A program made the position numbers and the translations under genes. From Candidatus Saccharimonadota bacterium (GTDB taxonomy: Bacteria > Patescibacteriota > Saccharimonadia > Saccharimonadales > Saccharimonadaceae): DNA of 64,000 nucleotides. Each line of letters starts with the position of its first letter. The stretch's first letter is position 1. The notes beneath the pieces were generated by a model. The model did not search any database and was not told where the DNA came from. It worked only from the letters and a program-made list of their open reading frames with translations. Location of the stretch: assembly GCA_017515105.1 (NCBI GenBank), contig JAFWHO010000004.1:186001-250000 (forward strand), read 5' to 3'. This document shows positions 25,749 to 35,038 of this stretch, piece after piece.

Positions 25749-26726
25749 ATGCTAAACTTTCAAAAAGTAATACCTGAGAACTGGTCTGGAGTTTACGCTC
25801 CGACCGAAGAAGACCTCGCTTTTCTCGGTTTCTTCAACCTTGAGTTTTTAAAAAGGTATTGGAGAAAACAGGAGAGAATAACCGTCGGCCAAATCAAGAA
25901 AGTGCAGGCCCAGGTCGAGATGTTGGACGGTAAAACCATCGACGACGTCAAAGCGATGGCGGCCGAATTTGATCACCCGGCATTTCCCGAAATCGGTGTG
26001 CGCGATGGTAGTTGGGGGCGTCACCTTGAACCCCTCGATGACGATTTGAGAAATCGTGAACCGGGAGCTACCACACTAAATTATTGTGGTTGGTGCAGGT
26101 TTGGTTGCGGTGGTATATGCCGTCACGGGTACAAAATAACCACAATGTGCCTACTGATCCCGAAGGATCGAAACAACGGCAGTGGCGCATACGGGTTTGA
26201 AGAGTTTACCTTCAATACGCCATGTGCAATCGCAAACGGTACCCAGGAGCTCCTGGAAACCTGCGTGATGTACCTCAAGACTAGGCTTGCTGAGCTCAAG
26301 GAAAGGAAGGCCGAGATCGGTGAGATGATTAGCCTCATCATGGACTTGAAGGAGTCCGCCGAGAAGAAGCCTTATCTTGCAGGGCATAGGAACGCGGGAT
26401 GGTTCGAGGTCGGAGAAGACGTTATCTGTTTCGTTTCTAATAACTTCCAAGGCGCCCTCAAGAAAGGTATCTTCGTGACCGGAAAGGTCATCGATGGATA
26501 TCGACATGGCGATAGGTGCATCTCAGTCCGTACAGACGAAAAAGTCCACAATGGAAGCTTCTTAGAGGGGCACGGCCTTGGTTTCGGCCTGTGTAGACCA
26601 GAAGTTCTTCACGAGTGGGAATACAATTATCTCAAAACCCACCCTGAATACCTGAAGGTCTGGCTCCGAGCCAGCGCTGGCTTGAGCGAATTCGACCCCG
26701 CCGAGATGGCAGAGGCGTTCCGCTGA
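25749..26726 (+). CDS. Hypothetical soluble protein with a Cys-rich motif (325 aa)
   Basis: ATG 25749 follows AAAGGAGAT; the longer frame to 25716 has no ribosome binding site. No TM. Residues ~112-125 carry CGWCRFGCGGICRHGY, four closely spaced Cys that could bind a metal or an Fe-S cluster, with a further Cys at TMC. A predicted helical coil follows (LKERKAEIGEMISLIMDLKE). It stands alone with promoter, structured leader and terminator (26747-26784). No family recognised; the balanced codon use resembles the other orphan genes. Confidence 0.72.
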   Translation: MLNFQKVIPENWSGVYAPTEEDLAFLGFFNLEFLKRYWRKQERITVGQIKKVQAQVEMLDGKTIDDVKAMAAEFDHPAFPEIGVRDGSWGRHLEPLDDDLRNREPGATTLNYCGWCRFGCGGICRHGYKITTMCLLIPKDRNNGSGAYGFEEFTFNTPCAIANGTQELLETCVMYLKTRLAELKERKAEIGEMISLIMDLKESAEKKPYLAGHRNAGWFEVGEDVICFVSNNFQGALKKGIFVTGKVIDGYRHGDRCISVRTDEKVHNGSFLEGHGLGFGLCRPEVLHEWEYNYLKTHPEYLKVWLRASAGLSEFDPAEMAEAFR

Positions 26727-26746
26727 ATAAAACCAAAAAACGATTA

Positions 26747-26784
26747 TGCCCCCTACAGATAACATGGTAGGGGGTATTTTTTTG
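26747..26784 (+). terminator. Terminator of gene 25749
   Basis: CCCCCTAC (26749-26756) pairs with GTAGGGGG (26767-26774), then TATTTTTTT. Confidence 0.88.
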
Positions 26785-26876
26785 TACTGAAGACTCGTGG
26801 TGGGGCGAAATAAACCAGGTTTTAACAGATTATAGGGAGAATATTTGACTTTTTGTCGGAAAAAGCATAAATACTA

Positions 26877-26905
26877 TTGACTTATTTGTCGAAGTGTGCT
26901 ATAAT
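26877..26905 (+). promoter_or_regulatory. Promoter of the 565-nt ncRNA candidate
   Basis: TTGACT 26877-26882, 17 nt, TATAAT 26900-26905 with extended TGTGC. Predicted start ~26912. Confidence 0.85.
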
Positions 26906-26911
26906 TAAGAC

Positions 26912-27472
26912 ATACTCCGAGTTATGGGAGACGAAAGTCGCGTAACTTAAAAGAATACAAGATTCTAATACGTTTGTTTGTAAGAGGCGTTTTCTGATAA
27001 TCATGCACTGATTGTTAAACTCGATATGGCATCATCAGTTGAACATCCAGTTAGCTGGATGGAATCCTGAAAACTATGCGTTATCGAAAAGAAAACAAGT
27101 CTTAAGGCTGAACCGTAGCTCGTTAGGCGAGTGCAACTTCTTATTGCTCCCGTCATAGCGGGAAATATTAGAAGTCGTCTAAGCGGGGATGCTTGGCAAA
27201 ACGAGAGGAATCTTTGGTGGTTTTAAACCATATTCTTTATCGGTAGTAAGTAGTTTAAGTGAAAAAAACATTTTTGGATGAACGTATGACTATGATCATA
27301 TCGTCGGAAGAAAATGCGAAGTCATTTTGTACTTATCTATACAATCATTCAGGTTGCAAAAGAGCTTTGCGGAGTAGTACTGCTCGACCTGGAAAAAAAT
27401 AGAAAAAGGCATAATGATGTTTTTCACAACCCGAAAGGGTTTCAAGCCGCCATATAGGCGGCTTTTTCTATG
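26912..27472 (+). ncRNA. Candidate large structured RNA (~560 nt)
   Basis: Strong promoter at 26877-26905, intrinsic terminator AGCCGCC/GGCGGCT (27445-27463) plus T5, and no credible ORF between. Many local stems: CTCC/GGGAG at the 5' end; AGTTATG with CGTAACT enclosing a GAC-GAAA-GTC hairpin; CATCCAG/CTGGATG (27044-27061); GCTCG/CGAGT; CTTCTTATT/AATATTAGAAG enclosing CCCG/CGGG; TATGA/TCATA; a three-way junction closed by CAGGT (27350-27354) with ACCTG (27387-27391); and AACCC-GAAA-GGGTT before the terminator. The RNase P core (GAGGAAAGTCC), tmRNA ends and group I intron core were looked for and not found. Family unidentified. Confidence 0.65.
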
Positions 27473-27646
27473 TGCAATATTTCGCTCAATTGTTGGGGAT
27501 TTAACTGGCAAAATTATAGATATAAATCGTAGTTCTTGGAGTGTTTTTGTTGCAAAAATGGCATAAAAATAGCCCTCTATTTTAGCAAGGGGTTTAACAG
27601 ACATTTATAGATTGCGTAATAGATAAAAATACTTTTATAAACCGTT

Positions 27647-27733
27647 TGGTGGGCGGCGTGGGACTTGAACCCACACGGTATTGCTACCACAAGATTTTGA
27701 GTCTAGCGCGTCTACCAGTTCCGCCAGCCGCCC
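27647..27733 (-). tRNA. tRNA-Leu (anticodon CAA)
   Basis: Acceptor GGGCGGC with GCCGCCC, discriminator A and encoded CCA; a long variable arm (class II, GTGGTAGCAATACC) and T-loop GGTTCAAGTCC. The anticodon loop CTCAAAA gives anticodon CAA, decoding UUG. The second pair of the anticodon stem is a T-T mismatch. Confidence 0.95.
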
Positions 27734-27769
27734 AGTGGTGTAATTATATCATAAAAGGGCATAATATGC

Positions 27770-27782
27770 TATAATTGGGCCA
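27770..27782 (+). promoter_or_regulatory. Leaderless promoter of the sortase gene
   Basis: TATAAT 27770-27775 ends 7 nt before ATG 27782. Confidence 0.7.
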
Positions 27783-28990
27783 TGGATTCTGATAAAGGTG
27801 GGCAGTCTTCGAGTGATTTGCAAAGACAAACAGCCGCATCGATCGCCAGAAAGAAAGTTCTGGCGGCTTATGCTGAGGCGGCCCAAAAATCCGCCAAAGA
27901 GAATACTAAGGAGCAGGGGAAATTAAAAGACACCCCTATCGCACCGCGTATTAATTCTGAGTCATGGAAAAAATACCACTCGGCCTGGCAGGGTTATTAT
28001 CAGAAATACTACAATGATTACTATTCCAAAGCCGCTAAGGACTACATCGCTAAGGAACGCTTGAAAGACGCCAGGGAAAAGGCAGAGGAAGAAGAAATCC
28101 TGGAATCTCTCACGAAATACAGCAGAAAGACCGATAACAAGGCGGGGTTATCTCTAGATCCATTGAATACTAAGAGCGCGGATCAAAACTCCGAAAATAG
28201 TAGCTATGCCGCCTCAAATCTGAAGCGCAAAATCCGCAAAAAGGCGACCGAAAGCGCCAAGAAAACCAGAAGACATCGTAAGCTGATCCCGATTCTAGCT
28301 GGCGTGGCGGTAGCGCTGACGATATTGTTCCTGCAATACAACCGTTTAATTTTTGCCCCAATTATGGCTTATGTATCACCGGGGAATGTCCCAGCATCGC
28401 AGATCGAGGCGATTGACCCAACTGTGACTGGTCAGGTTTCAGCGGACCCAAGACTGATAATACCAAAATTAAACGTGGATGTACCAGTTAGTTTCGGGAT
28501 ACCGCTTTCTGACGTAATGAGCGCAATGAACCATGGTGTTGCTCATTACCGAATCGCCGGAGCGTCTGCATACCCAGGCGAAATTGGTAATCTTGTAATT
28601 ACTGGGCATTCAGCGGGCGACGTTTACAGTTCGAACCCGTACAAATATATCTTCTCAGGCCTCGAGAGACTCGAAGACGGCGATTTAATTTACGTTAACT
28701 ACAATTCCGTACGATATACATACCGAGTGATCAAAAAAGAAGTAGTAGACCCGACAAATGTTGCTGCGCTAGTAGTTAACACTGATAAACCACTCCTTAC
28801 GCTTGTGACCTGTACACCACTCGGTACATCGAGGAATCGTTTGTTAGTGACGGCTGAGCAAATTTCGCCAAGCTACGAGGGCGCATCAGAATCCGACGAG
28901 ATCAAGACGGACAGCAACGATACGCAGTCACTGCCATCCAACGAACCATCCTTCTTTGAAGGGGTGTGGAACTTCATGACTGGGCAATAA
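27782..28990 (+). CDS. Sortase with long cytoplasmic N-terminus
   Basis: A cysteine transpeptidase that anchors or polymerises surface proteins. The catalytic domain (residues ~225-365) has the His motif NLVITGHSAGD, the Cys motif LTLVTCTPLG and a late Arg (RNRLLV). One TM at ~residues 171-186. The first ~165 residues are cytoplasmic, charged and Tyr-rich (WQGYYQKYYNDYYSK). After the catalytic domain a Ser/Asp-rich tail ends in a Trp/Phe segment. 402 aa. It could process surface proteins in this window with sorting-like signals (32641, 35262); that link is inference. Confidence 0.9.
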   Translation: MDSDKGGQSSSDLQRQTAASIARKKVLAAYAEAAQKSAKENTKEQGKLKDTPIAPRINSESWKKYHSAWQGYYQKYYNDYYSKAAKDYIAKERLKDAREKAEEEEILESLTKYSRKTDNKAGLSLDPLNTKSADQNSENSSYAASNLKRKIRKKATESAKKTRRHRKLIPILAGVAVALTILFLQYNRLIFAPIMAYVSPGNVPASQIEAIDPTVTGQVSADPRLIIPKLNVDVPVSFGIPLSDVMSAMNHGVAHYRIAGASAYPGEIGNLVITGHSAGDVYSSNPYKYIFSGLERLEDGDLIYVNYNSVRYTYRVIKKEVVDPTNVAALVVNTDKPLLTLVTCTPLGTSRNRLLVTAEQISPSYEGASESDEIKTDSNDTQSLPSNEPSFFEGVWNFMTGQ

Positions 28991-29042
28991 AAATATTATT
29001 CAATACCCAATTAGCCATCAAGAAATCACAATAAAACTGTTT

Positions 29043-30149
29043 TTATTCTACGATTTGTTCTCGCATCAAAGTATCATCACTGAAGTAGTATAACCATCTA
29101 TCACGTGTTAAATAAACGGGGAAACGCGAAGAAACGCCGGTAGTTAATGAACGGCGATTGAGGCCATCAAAGTCATAGACGAAGAGTTCGCCTTCTTTGA
29201 CTGAGTAAATCGTGCTGCCGTCCAGCCAGCCAAAGGTTTCGCCGTCAACGGCCCAGTTTGTTATTTGCATTGTTTCCATATCCAAAGTTGCGATGGTCGA
29301 ACCGGCCGAAAAAACTATGAATTCGCCGTCATCACCAGCGTGAAACCCGGAAGGCATGAAGGCGAGATCGGTGATAAGCACCGGTTCTTCGACATCTTTT
29401 TTGTACATGGTAATAGTCGAACCATCAACGACGGTGAGGTAATTGTCATCATAGAACTTAGTAAATATTGTCTCGGCGGACTCGCTAACCTTCAAGTCTG
29501 GGTTAAAGGCTTTCAATGGATCCTCTTCGGTTGGTTTTTTTGGTTTTTTGAATAGTTCATACAATAAATCTCTAGTGACCGGCTTAATCTCGGGCTTTTC
29601 GGAATCAAGATTCAACACTTGCCATCCAGCGATCGGCTCGGAATCTTGACTAGTGGATGGAAGAGCGTATTGCTCAGTATCCAACGTAGTCAAATCGCCA
29701 GAATAAAGAAATAGCTGGTTCCGCTTGCCATTAGTGAAAACTTTGGTGGTGCCGAGAGTGTCCGCGATTTTAGTCTTCTCGCGTTTCAAAAGGAAGAGTC
29801 TCGGGTAGCGAATACGGTAAAGCAGGCCTTCGGAGATGTTGATCGTTTTCGTCCAAGAATCGTAGCCATCTTTTGTAAGCAAAACTGTATGCTCGCCACT
29901 CGGTAGTACCTTAGACGTATTAGTGACCTGAAGCCAGCCAGATTCGCCATCGATCGCGATGTCTGCCCCCGTCGGAGCGGAAGAGATTTGTAGCATTCCT
30001 TGACGCTCAACCTTAAAATCAGAGTTTAGCCAATAGCCAGATACGACCAAAGCCAAAACAATCACTGTGGCGATAATAGTAAGCACCATCAAGGCCTCAG
30101 AGAAGATTATTTTTATGCTTTGACGTTTCTTGGCTGCGTCAGGATCCAT
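29043..30149 (-). CDS. PEGA-domain membrane-anchored protein
   Basis: 368 aa from ATG 30149; a minus-strand TATAAT (30162-30157) ends one base short of the leaderless spacing, so the longer frame to 30248 is rejected. One TM at ~residues 15-38, then a PEGA domain (LQISSAPTGADIAIDGESGW... GEHTVLLTKDGYDSW, a beta-rich surface-layer-type domain), then a region of beta-propeller-like repeats (FMPSGFHAGDDGEFIVFSAG; TFGWLDGSTIYSV). Probably an extracellular structural or binding protein. It lies between the sortase and another anchored protein. Confidence 0.82.
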   Translation of the reverse strand: MDPDAAKKRQSIKIIFSEALMVLTIIATVIVLALVVSGYWLNSDFKVERQGMLQISSAPTGADIAIDGESGWLQVTNTSKVLPSGEHTVLLTKDGYDSWTKTINISEGLLYRIRYPRLFLLKREKTKIADTLGTTKVFTNGKRNQLFLYSGDLTTLDTEQYALPSTSQDSEPIAGWQVLNLDSEKPEIKPVTRDLLYELFKKPKKPTEEDPLKAFNPDLKVSESAETIFTKFYDDNYLTVVDGSTITMYKKDVEEPVLITDLAFMPSGFHAGDDGEFIVFSAGSTIATLDMETMQITNWAVDGETFGWLDGSTIYSVKEGELFVYDFDGLNRRSLTTGVSSRFPVYLTRDRWLYYFSDDTLMREQIVE

Positions 30150-30242
30150 AACCCATATTATAACATAATAATTAATAAAAAATACCCTTGCGCTTTCCTG
30201 AAAAAAAGAGTATGATTTATCTAAGAATAAGCGAGGTATTAA

Positions 30243-31166
30243 ATGCAAAAGACAGAATCAAGAGAGCAGAGTAAAAGCGTTCGTCGCCGTGCTATGCCTT
30301 CCACCACCCTAAATCGTCGTTACGTAAAGAGACCTACGAGTAGTTCCAGGGTGGCAGTATCTGTCAAACAAAATGCAAAAACTCAGCAGACCAGCCAGGC
30401 TCAACGGAGTAGCCAAATTCAGCATTTCAATAACACCGTCAGCTCCACCAGCATAAAAAAGACTAGACCGGCCAAAACCACCGAAGTGGGGCAGGTTGCT
30501 TCTCACCCTATGCATGAAACTGCTAAGGCACGAATGAAAGTTCGTAGCGCTGCAGCGTCAAAACCGTCCACTGGCATAGTTTCCACGATGACCGCAAAAG
30601 AATTAAAAGATCAAGCGATTCGCAAAGCCCTTGAAAACGCCGCAAAAGACAATGCTACCCAGGAACAATACGACAAGCAGTCCAAGAAATCTTTCTTCGG
30701 TCAATTCAGGCTTGGCAGAGTAATGCTTGCTCTTACTTGTACTGCGGTTGCAGTGTTTGCTATTGTTTATTTTGTGAATCTTAATATGCCTGATATTTCT
30801 CTCCGAGTTGCAGCTATGCAGACAGGGATTGAGGCAAGCTACCCTAATTATATTCCGCGTGATTACACATTGTCAGAAATCGCTTCTGAGGATGGTAGGG
30901 TCACATTAAAATTTGTAAACAGTACAAACAGTGATGGTTTTACACTGGTTGAAGAAAAATCATCTTGGGATTCCAGCGCTCTTCAGAACAACTACGTCAG
31001 AGATGAATTCCCGGAAAGCTATTCAACTATCCGCGAGCAGGGGCTAACCATCTATGTTTACGATAGTAACGCAGCGTGGGTAAACGGCGGTGTGGTCTAT
31101 AAACTAACCGCCCCAAAAGACACTTTAACTAAGAAGCAAATCAAGACAATTGCTACATCAATGTAG
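30243..31166 (+). CDS. Single-TM protein with basic cytoplasmic region and DUF4367-like extracellular domain
   Basis: 307 aa. Residues 1-~155 are basic, Ser/Thr/Gln-rich and probably disordered and cytoplasmic. TM at ~160-178 (VMLALTCTAVAVFAIVYFV). The remaining ~125 residues form a compact domain (YPNYIPRDYTLSEIASEDGR; GLTIYVYDSNAAWVNGGV) resembling the DUF4367 family seen on sporulation and envelope proteins. GAGGT precedes the ATG. It converges on gltX with a 1-nt gap. Function unknown. Confidence 0.72.
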   Translation: MQKTESREQSKSVRRRAMPSTTLNRRYVKRPTSSSRVAVSVKQNAKTQQTSQAQRSSQIQHFNNTVSSTSIKKTRPAKTTEVGQVASHPMHETAKARMKVRSAAASKPSTGIVSTMTAKELKDQAIRKALENAAKDNATQEQYDKQSKKSFFGQFRLGRVMLALTCTAVAVFAIVYFVNLNMPDISLRVAAMQTGIEASYPNYIPRDYTLSEIASEDGRVTLKFVNSTNSDGFTLVEEKSSWDSSALQNNYVRDEFPESYSTIREQGLTIYVYDSNAAWVNGGVVYKLTAPKDTLTKKQIKTIATSM

Positions 31167-31167
31167 T

Positions 31168-32607
31168 TTAAATAGCGCGAGCTACAGCGTTTAGGCGCGA
31201 CAAAGTCTTGTCGCGACCTAAAACTTCCATAGTGAGGTTAAGGGCTGGGCTAAATGGCGCAAAACTAATTGCAATTCTAATCAGGCTAAATAGTTCGGCG
31301 GGTTTTTTGCCGGTCTTTTCTAGCAAGCCATTCAGCACACCCTGCAAATGGTCGGCATCCCACTCTGATAGAGAAGACAAGGCCGCAATCGACTCCTTAA
31401 GAAGCGATTCGATCTCCGCTTCAGAAAGTTTTTTGACGAATTTATTCTTGGTTAATAGATCTAGGTCGATTTCCGGCTCTTTAAAGAAATAGTCGGTCAT
31501 ACTTCTTAGGTCTGAGAGAGTTTTTAGTCGATCATAGACAATTGAAAGGACCTTTTTCTTGTAGTCTTCATCAAAATTTGCTGCGACTTCTGGCCAAAAA
31601 TCTCGCGTGCGATCATATAACGCACCGACGCCCTGTTCGTCAAAAATACGTCTTAGCCATTGTCCGTTCATCCAGAGTAGTTTGACTTCGTCATAGCGTG
31701 CGCCAGAAGTCTGAATTCGATCAAGCGAGAAACTATCGATCAGTTCGTCTTTAGTATAAATTTCTTGTTCGGTGCCATCGTTCCAGCCAAGGCAGGCGAG
31801 GTAGTTCAGCATAGCCTCTGGCAAAATGCCGTCGTCGCGGTATTCGGTAACTGATTTAGCGCCATCGCGTTTGCCAAGTTTTTTATTGCCTTGAGGAGCA
31901 AGGATATGAGGCAGGGAAACAAACTTCGGCCAAGGAAGATTTAACGCGTCATAAAGCGCCAAATAATTAGGCGTACTGGACAGGTATTCTACGCCGCGCA
32001 TAACGTGCGTAACACCCATTTCGGCATCATCCACAATGTGGGCAAAGTTATACGTGGGGTAACCATCTTTTTTGATCAGTATAATATCGTCCTGGACTTC
32101 TGGCCCGGCGTGCATGTCGCCCATTACTTCGTCGTGCCATTTATAATCCTTAGGATCAGCTTTAAACCGAAGCGGCATGCCAAGCTCCCATTTAGGTGGG
32201 TTCTCGGGCCGGAAATTCCGGTAGAGAAACGGAGTTTTGTTTTTGGTACATTCGTTACGATATGCTTCAATAGTTTCAGGTGGAGTAGGGTCAGCATATG
32301 CACGACCAGAATCGATAAGCTTCTTAGCCCATTCTAAGTAAATCTCTTTTCGTTCGCTTTGGAAATAGGGAGCATTTGGACCGCCAACGATTGGGCCCTC
32401 GTCCCATTCGAGTCCTAACCACTTCAAAGTATCCTCAATCAGTTCGGTCGCGCCTTCAACGTAACGAGCTCTATCTGTGTCCTCAATCCGAAGAATAAGC
32501 TTACCTTTTTTTTGGCGCGCAATTAAATACGGATAAATGGCGGAACGCACATTTCCAATATGAATATAGCCAGTTGGGCTAGGCGCAAATCTAGTAACAA
32601 CACTCAT
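31168..32607 (-). CDS. gltX: Glutamyl-tRNA synthetase
   Basis: Class I synthetase, 479 aa. HIGH motif as RFAPSPTGYIHIGN at the N-terminus, RIEDTD, the Glu-binding region, and the KMSKS motif as KLGKRDGAKS. A helical anticodon-binding C-terminal half follows. Leaderless: minus-strand TATAAT (32620-32615) ends 8 nt before ATG 32607. A tRNA-Glu gene lies 2.4 kb away. Whether it is discriminating (Glu only) or also charges tRNA-Gln cannot be judged from the sequence alone. Confidence 0.96.
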   Translation of the reverse strand: MSVVTRFAPSPTGYIHIGNVRSAIYPYLIARQKKGKLILRIEDTDRARYVEGATELIEDTLKWLGLEWDEGPIVGGPNAPYFQSERKEIYLEWAKKLIDSGRAYADPTPPETIEAYRNECTKNKTPFLYRNFRPENPPKWELGMPLRFKADPKDYKWHDEVMGDMHAGPEVQDDIILIKKDGYPTYNFAHIVDDAEMGVTHVMRGVEYLSSTPNYLALYDALNLPWPKFVSLPHILAPQGNKKLGKRDGAKSVTEYRDDGILPEAMLNYLACLGWNDGTEQEIYTKDELIDSFSLDRIQTSGARYDEVKLLWMNGQWLRRIFDEQGVGALYDRTRDFWPEVAANFDEDYKKKVLSIVYDRLKTLSDLRSMTDYFFKEPEIDLDLLTKNKFVKKLSEAEIESLLKESIAALSSLSEWDADHLQGVLNGLLEKTGKKPAELFSLIRIAISFAPFSPALNLTMEVLGRDKTLSRLNAVARAI

Positions 32608-32640
32608 GACCTATATTATATCACGATTTCGGGGGACTCG

Positions 32641-33588
32641 TTACTGGTCTTCTTCTTTGTCCTTATCTCTATTTTTCGACGCAATAAAGAATCCAACACC
32701 TGCTAGTGCGGCTACGCCGGAAGTGATCGCGAGACCGGTTGCAAGAGATGTGCCACTTGCGACATTTTCCACATTTTCTTGTCTAGTAGTAACACCTTGA
32801 GGAGGGGTATATCCATTATATGCGCTACGGTTATCGCCGTCGCTCACTTCAGTAGTAATAGAATTGGTGTGGTTGCCAGAATTTGTTCTCCTGTAAGTGT
32901 ACGTGGTGGCACCGTTCGTAGTACCACCAGTCGTAGTTCCACCGCCACTATAAATTGGGACGTTATCCATAGGATTCGGTCTAGCTGGATCAACCGGAGT
33001 TATCGGATTATCGTTGTCAATATTGCCAGTAACTACACTGATAACCACCGTACTGGCATATTTACCGGATGGAGTAGCTGTACTCGCCTTGGCACCAAAG
33101 AAGATATCTCTGCTATTGATGGTTTGGCTTTGATCGCTGGAAATAAGCGTGATTGGAGTACCACTGGCGCCAGTCATGGCGCTATAAGTACTAGAATTGT
33201 CCCCGGCATCGGTGTCATTTAACGAATAGCCCCAGCGGTCAGCAGGGAAGCTACCTCTCGGGTAATTGCTGGTTAGCGTAGGGATTGTACCTTTGTCGGC
33301 AACATGGACAAGGTCCGTACTAGTGGATTTCGTAGCCATAGAGGCAACAAAGCCATTATCATCGTTGGTGTTAACCGTAATGCTAACTTTGTTCCTTAGG
33401 AATGTATTGACGTCACCCACCGCCCATTCTGAAGGCGTAGTGATGGAAACGCTCAAAAAATCTTTCACATTTACTTGGAACTCAACTTCTTGCTCTGCGG
33501 CTGAAACAACAGGACCCTGGCTAAAGGCTATTAGTCCGAGCACAAATACCACTGCTGAGCCCATGATGACCTTAGATTTCATAAGCAT
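32641..33588 (-). CDS. Secreted surface protein with C-terminal membrane anchor
   Basis: 315 aa. N-terminal signal peptide (VIMGSAVVFVLGLIAFSQGPVVSA-type, cleavage near residue 30). The extracellular part is Thr/Ser/Asn/Gly-rich (GGGTTTGGTTNGATTYT). It ends in a hydrophobic helix and a charged tail (IASKNRDKDKEEDQ), the layout of a cell-wall sorting or retention signal, though no exact LPxTG is present (the residues before are VASGTSLATG). Possibly a pilin- or adhesin-like substrate of the sortase at 27782. Leaderless start: TATAAT 33600-33595, ATG 33588. Confidence 0.75.
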   Translation of the reverse strand: MLMKSKVIMGSAVVFVLGLIAFSQGPVVSAAEQEVEFQVNVKDFLSVSITTPSEWAVGDVNTFLRNKVSITVNTNDDNGFVASMATKSTSTDLVHVADKGTIPTLTSNYPRGSFPADRWGYSLNDTDAGDNSSTYSAMTGASGTPITLISSDQSQTINSRDIFFGAKASTATPSGKYASTVVISVVTGNIDNDNPITPVDPARPNPMDNVPIYSGGGTTTGGTTNGATTYTYRRTNSGNHTNSITTEVSDGDNRSAYNGYTPPQGVTTRQENVENVASGTSLATGLAITSGVAALAGVGFFIASKNRDKDKEEDQ

Positions 33589-33685
33589 AATTCGATTATA
33601 GCATAAGTTCTTCTTTTTTGCTTAGTTTTTATGTTTTTTATAAAAATGTGGAAAAGTTAAAGTTTTTATGTATAATAGTAAGTGG

Positions 33686-34900
33686 ATGAAAAAAGTTAAG
33701 TTTGATAGCGAATCCCAAACTAAAGATTTCACTTCTTCTCCCAGCGAGAAAAAGTGGACTATTCTTCTGATAATTGGATTGGTTGCCCTCGCTGGCGGCG
33801 CCGCAATGCTAGCATTTGCATTGCTAAGCCACGGTGGCGAGAAGGTAGCTCCTACCTTTCCGGATATGTCATCCAAAGACGACGAGAAACAAACCTATAG
33901 TAGTCTGACCGGTGAAGCACTTGCGGACGCAGGGCTCGTTAATGCGCCGGTATTTTGCATTCAGACTCCAAATGGCACTGATGGGGCTAGGCCTCAGGCG
34001 GGGCTAAACACTGCTGGTGTAGTGTTTGAGGCGATCGCCGAAGCCGGAATCACGAGGTTTGCTGCTATTTATCAGAACCCGACCTCCGCCGTAATCGGGC
34101 CGATTAGGTCACTTAGGATGTATTATTTACAGTGGGATACGCCGTTTAATTGTACTATCGTGCACGCAGGCGGGGCTGATGATGCATTGGCCGCTGTAAG
34201 AAGTGGCGGATATCGCGATTTAACTGAGAATTACACTTATATGTATAGAGGAACTTACGGCAACCGTCTCTGGAATAACCTCTTTACAACTTCGACACTT
34301 TTAAAACAGTATAATTCCGACAATGGTTACAATACTTCAGACGTGAATGGCTTTACTAGAATGACACCGGAAGAATCAAACAAAGCACGAATTGACGATT
34401 TGGTGACCGAGAAGCTAGATATTACTGCGCCAGCTAAAGGTAATACTTCTGAGTTGACCGCAAAAGTCACAAATATTGGACTAAGATTTGGTGGTTGGGC
34501 TAATTTCAATGTAAACTATACTTACGACGCTAACTCAAATAAATATCTGCGTTCATACGAATCGGGTGCAAGCCATGATGTATACAACTGCCCGAATGAA
34601 GATTTGGGAGAGAAAAACCCAGAAGACGTGTGCGAACTCACGCAAATGGCGCCTTCAGTAGTAATTGCCATGGTCGTAAACGAGAAAAAGGCTTGGGACA
34701 ATTATCATGAAGACATCACGGCAATAGGATCGGGGGATGCGTATGTTTTCCAAAACGGCAACGCGGTGCGCGGTACCTGGAAAAAGGGTTCAGCAGAAGA
34801 TCAAATTAAATTCTATAATTCAGATGGGGAAGAAATTAAACTAGCCCCCGGACAAACATTTGTGTCAGCTGTCCCAAATTACGGAAGTGTTGATTTTTAG
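33686..34900 (+). CDS. DUF3048 (YerB-like) membrane-anchored protein
   Basis: 404 aa. TM at about residues 25-47, then the DUF3048 hallmarks ARPQAGLNTAGVVFEAIAEAG, ITRFAAIYQ, and AVIGPIRSLRMYYLQW, with the C-terminal half ending in LAPGQTFVSAVP. YerB-type proteins are extracytoplasmic and of unknown function. The start is ATG 33686: TATAAT 33671-33676 predicts a transcript beginning 3 nt before it. ATG 33668 lies in front of the -10 and is rejected. Confidence 0.85.
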   Translation: MKKVKFDSESQTKDFTSSPSEKKWTILLIIGLVALAGGAAMLAFALLSHGGEKVAPTFPDMSSKDDEKQTYSSLTGEALADAGLVNAPVFCIQTPNGTDGARPQAGLNTAGVVFEAIAEAGITRFAAIYQNPTSAVIGPIRSLRMYYLQWDTPFNCTIVHAGGADDALAAVRSGGYRDLTENYTYMYRGTYGNRLWNNLFTTSTLLKQYNSDNGYNTSDVNGFTRMTPEESNKARIDDLVTEKLDITAPAKGNTSELTAKVTNIGLRFGGWANFNVNYTYDANSNKYLRSYESGASHDVYNCPNEDLGEKNPEDVCELTQMAPSVVIAMVVNEKKAWDNYHEDITAIGSGDAYVFQNGNAVRGTWKKGSAEDQIKFYNSDGEEIKLAPGQTFVSAVPNYGSVDF

Positions 34901-34961
34901 ATTCGGCTATGCTATAATAAATACGTGCACCTAACCCCCCTTGGGTGCACATCGTGTATCT

Positions 34962-35038
34962 GGCTCCTTCGTCTAGTGGTCCAGGACGTCTGGTTCTCAT
35001 CCAGAAAATCGCGGGTTCGACTCCCGCAGGAGTCACCA
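34962..35038 (+). tRNA. tRNA-Glu (anticodon CTC)
   Basis: Acceptor GGCTCCT with AGGAGTC (one G-T pair), discriminator A, encoded CCA. D-arm TCGTCTAGTGGTCCAGGACG is typical of tRNA-Glu. Anticodon loop TTCTCAT gives CTC (decodes GAG). T-loop GGTTCGACTCC. Confidence 0.96.
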
